A DNA stretch of 6,390 nucleotides from Candidatus Omnitrophota bacterium (GTDB lineage Bacteria; Omnitrophota; Gorgyraeia; 2-02-FULL-51-18): positions 1 to 6,390 of the forward strand of contig JAHFFM010000116.1 in NCBI GenBank assembly GCA_023247935.1, read 5' to 3'. The notes under the pieces are model-generated. The model was given only the letters and a program-made list of their open reading frames with translations. It did not search any database and was not told the origin of the DNA. Made by a program: the position numbers and the translations under genes. Below are positions 6,097 through 6,390 of this stretch, one piece after another (the first letter of the stretch is position 1; each line of letters starts with the position of its first letter).

Positions 6097-6390
6097 CCGG
6101 TTTTTTCCTTCCGGAATTTACAATGAATCGTAAAATCATAAACGTCAAAATCTTTAAAGCGCCTTTGATTGATATTGTTCGGTTTGATCTCGGAAAAAAG
6201 TTCGGTGAAATACGGCGTTTCCTTTAACTGCTTCAAATATTTTCCAATGAACGCAGTTTCCTGGCCTTGGCCTACCGCGCTTCCCTCTAAAACCAAATAC
6301 ATATCCTTGGCCGCTTTTTTGTCTTTATCCGAAGACTGCGGCTCAGTTGAAGCTTTATCCGATCCTGAAGGCTTGGGCCCCTGATCCGTA
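6093..6390 (-). CDS. pilN: Type IV pilus inner-membrane protein PilN, C-terminal 98 residues (cut by window edge)
   Basis: Reading leftward from the window edge (first full codon at 6389) the frame stays open to the TGA at 6095-6093. The last 65 or so residues look like the periplasmic ferredoxin-like end of PilN: LVLEGSAVGQGQETAFIGKY, then LKETPYFTELF and a final strand FDVYDFTIHCKF. PilN forms a heterodimer with PilO and contacts the cytoplasmic PilM. The four-base ATGA overlap with pilO and the position directly upstream support pilN. The first 30 or so visible residues (TDQGPKPSGSDKASTEPQSS and KDKKAAKD) are a hydrophilic Lys/Ser/Asp/Pro-rich stretch, unusual just before this fold. The transmembrane helix and the N-terminus lie outside the window. 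Confidence 0.82.
   Translation of the reverse strand, partial: TDQGPKPSGSDKASTEPQSSDKDKKAAKDMYLVLEGSAVGQGQETAFIGKYLKQLKETPYFTELFSEIKPNNINQRRFKDFDVYDFTIHCKFRKEKTG

Noticed and set aside
6097..6114. CCGG...CCGG inverted repeat just before the pilO start
   Set aside because: It has only four paired bases around a ten-base loop within the pilN coding end and the pilO ribosome binding site; not a credible structure.

Overview
All nine genes recognised here lie on the minus strand, so the biological order runs from the right edge to the left. The genes are pilN (3' part) - pilO - pilP - pilQ, a terminator-like hairpin, then rng - rplU - rpmA - obg - proB (5' part). An outer-membrane secretin (PilQ) and an inner-membrane PilN/PilO/PilP alignment complex point to a Gram-negative (diderm) bacterium that builds type IV pili. 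Base composition is moderate and coding density is very high. The Obg sequence has a short loop before the G domain and no C-terminal extension. The PilQ is small and lacks AMIN domains. These traits suggest a deep-branching diderm lineage, for example Omnitrophota, or a Desulfobacterota-like group, rather than a well-studied proteobacterium. That placement is an inference from remembered family patterns, not from a search.

Right half (about 3554-6390): the distal part of a pilMNOPQ-type operon. PilN and PilO overlap by 4 bases (ATGA), PilP follows PilO after about 10 bases, and PilQ overlaps the end of PilP. PilN and PilO are bitopic inner-membrane proteins. PilP is the periplasmic linker to the secretin, and PilQ forms the outer-membrane pore for the pilus.

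Middle (3429-3553): a 125-base intergenic region holding a 15-bp hairpin followed by a T-run on the minus strand, which is a good intrinsic terminator for the pil operon. An upstream hairpin shares one arm with it, so an attenuator is possible. No convincing promoter for the downstream genes was found.

Left half (1-3428): an RNA and ribosome housekeeping cluster of RNase G/E, ribosomal proteins bL21 and bL27, the GTPase Obg, and the start of glutamate 5-kinase. Spacing is tight: 12 bases (rng-rplU), 3 bases (rplU-rpmA), 42 bases (rpmA-obg) and a 1-base TGATG overlap (obg-proB), which suggests one operon. The 42-base rpmA-obg spacer is mostly a degenerate 7-base tandem repeat.

The window is largely ordinary core genome. 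No mobile element, CRISPR array, RNA gene or defence system was seen. The points worth a second look are the candidate attenuator between pilQ and rng, the heptamer repeat, and lineage-specific insertions or deletions in Obg, RNase G, PilQ and PilN.
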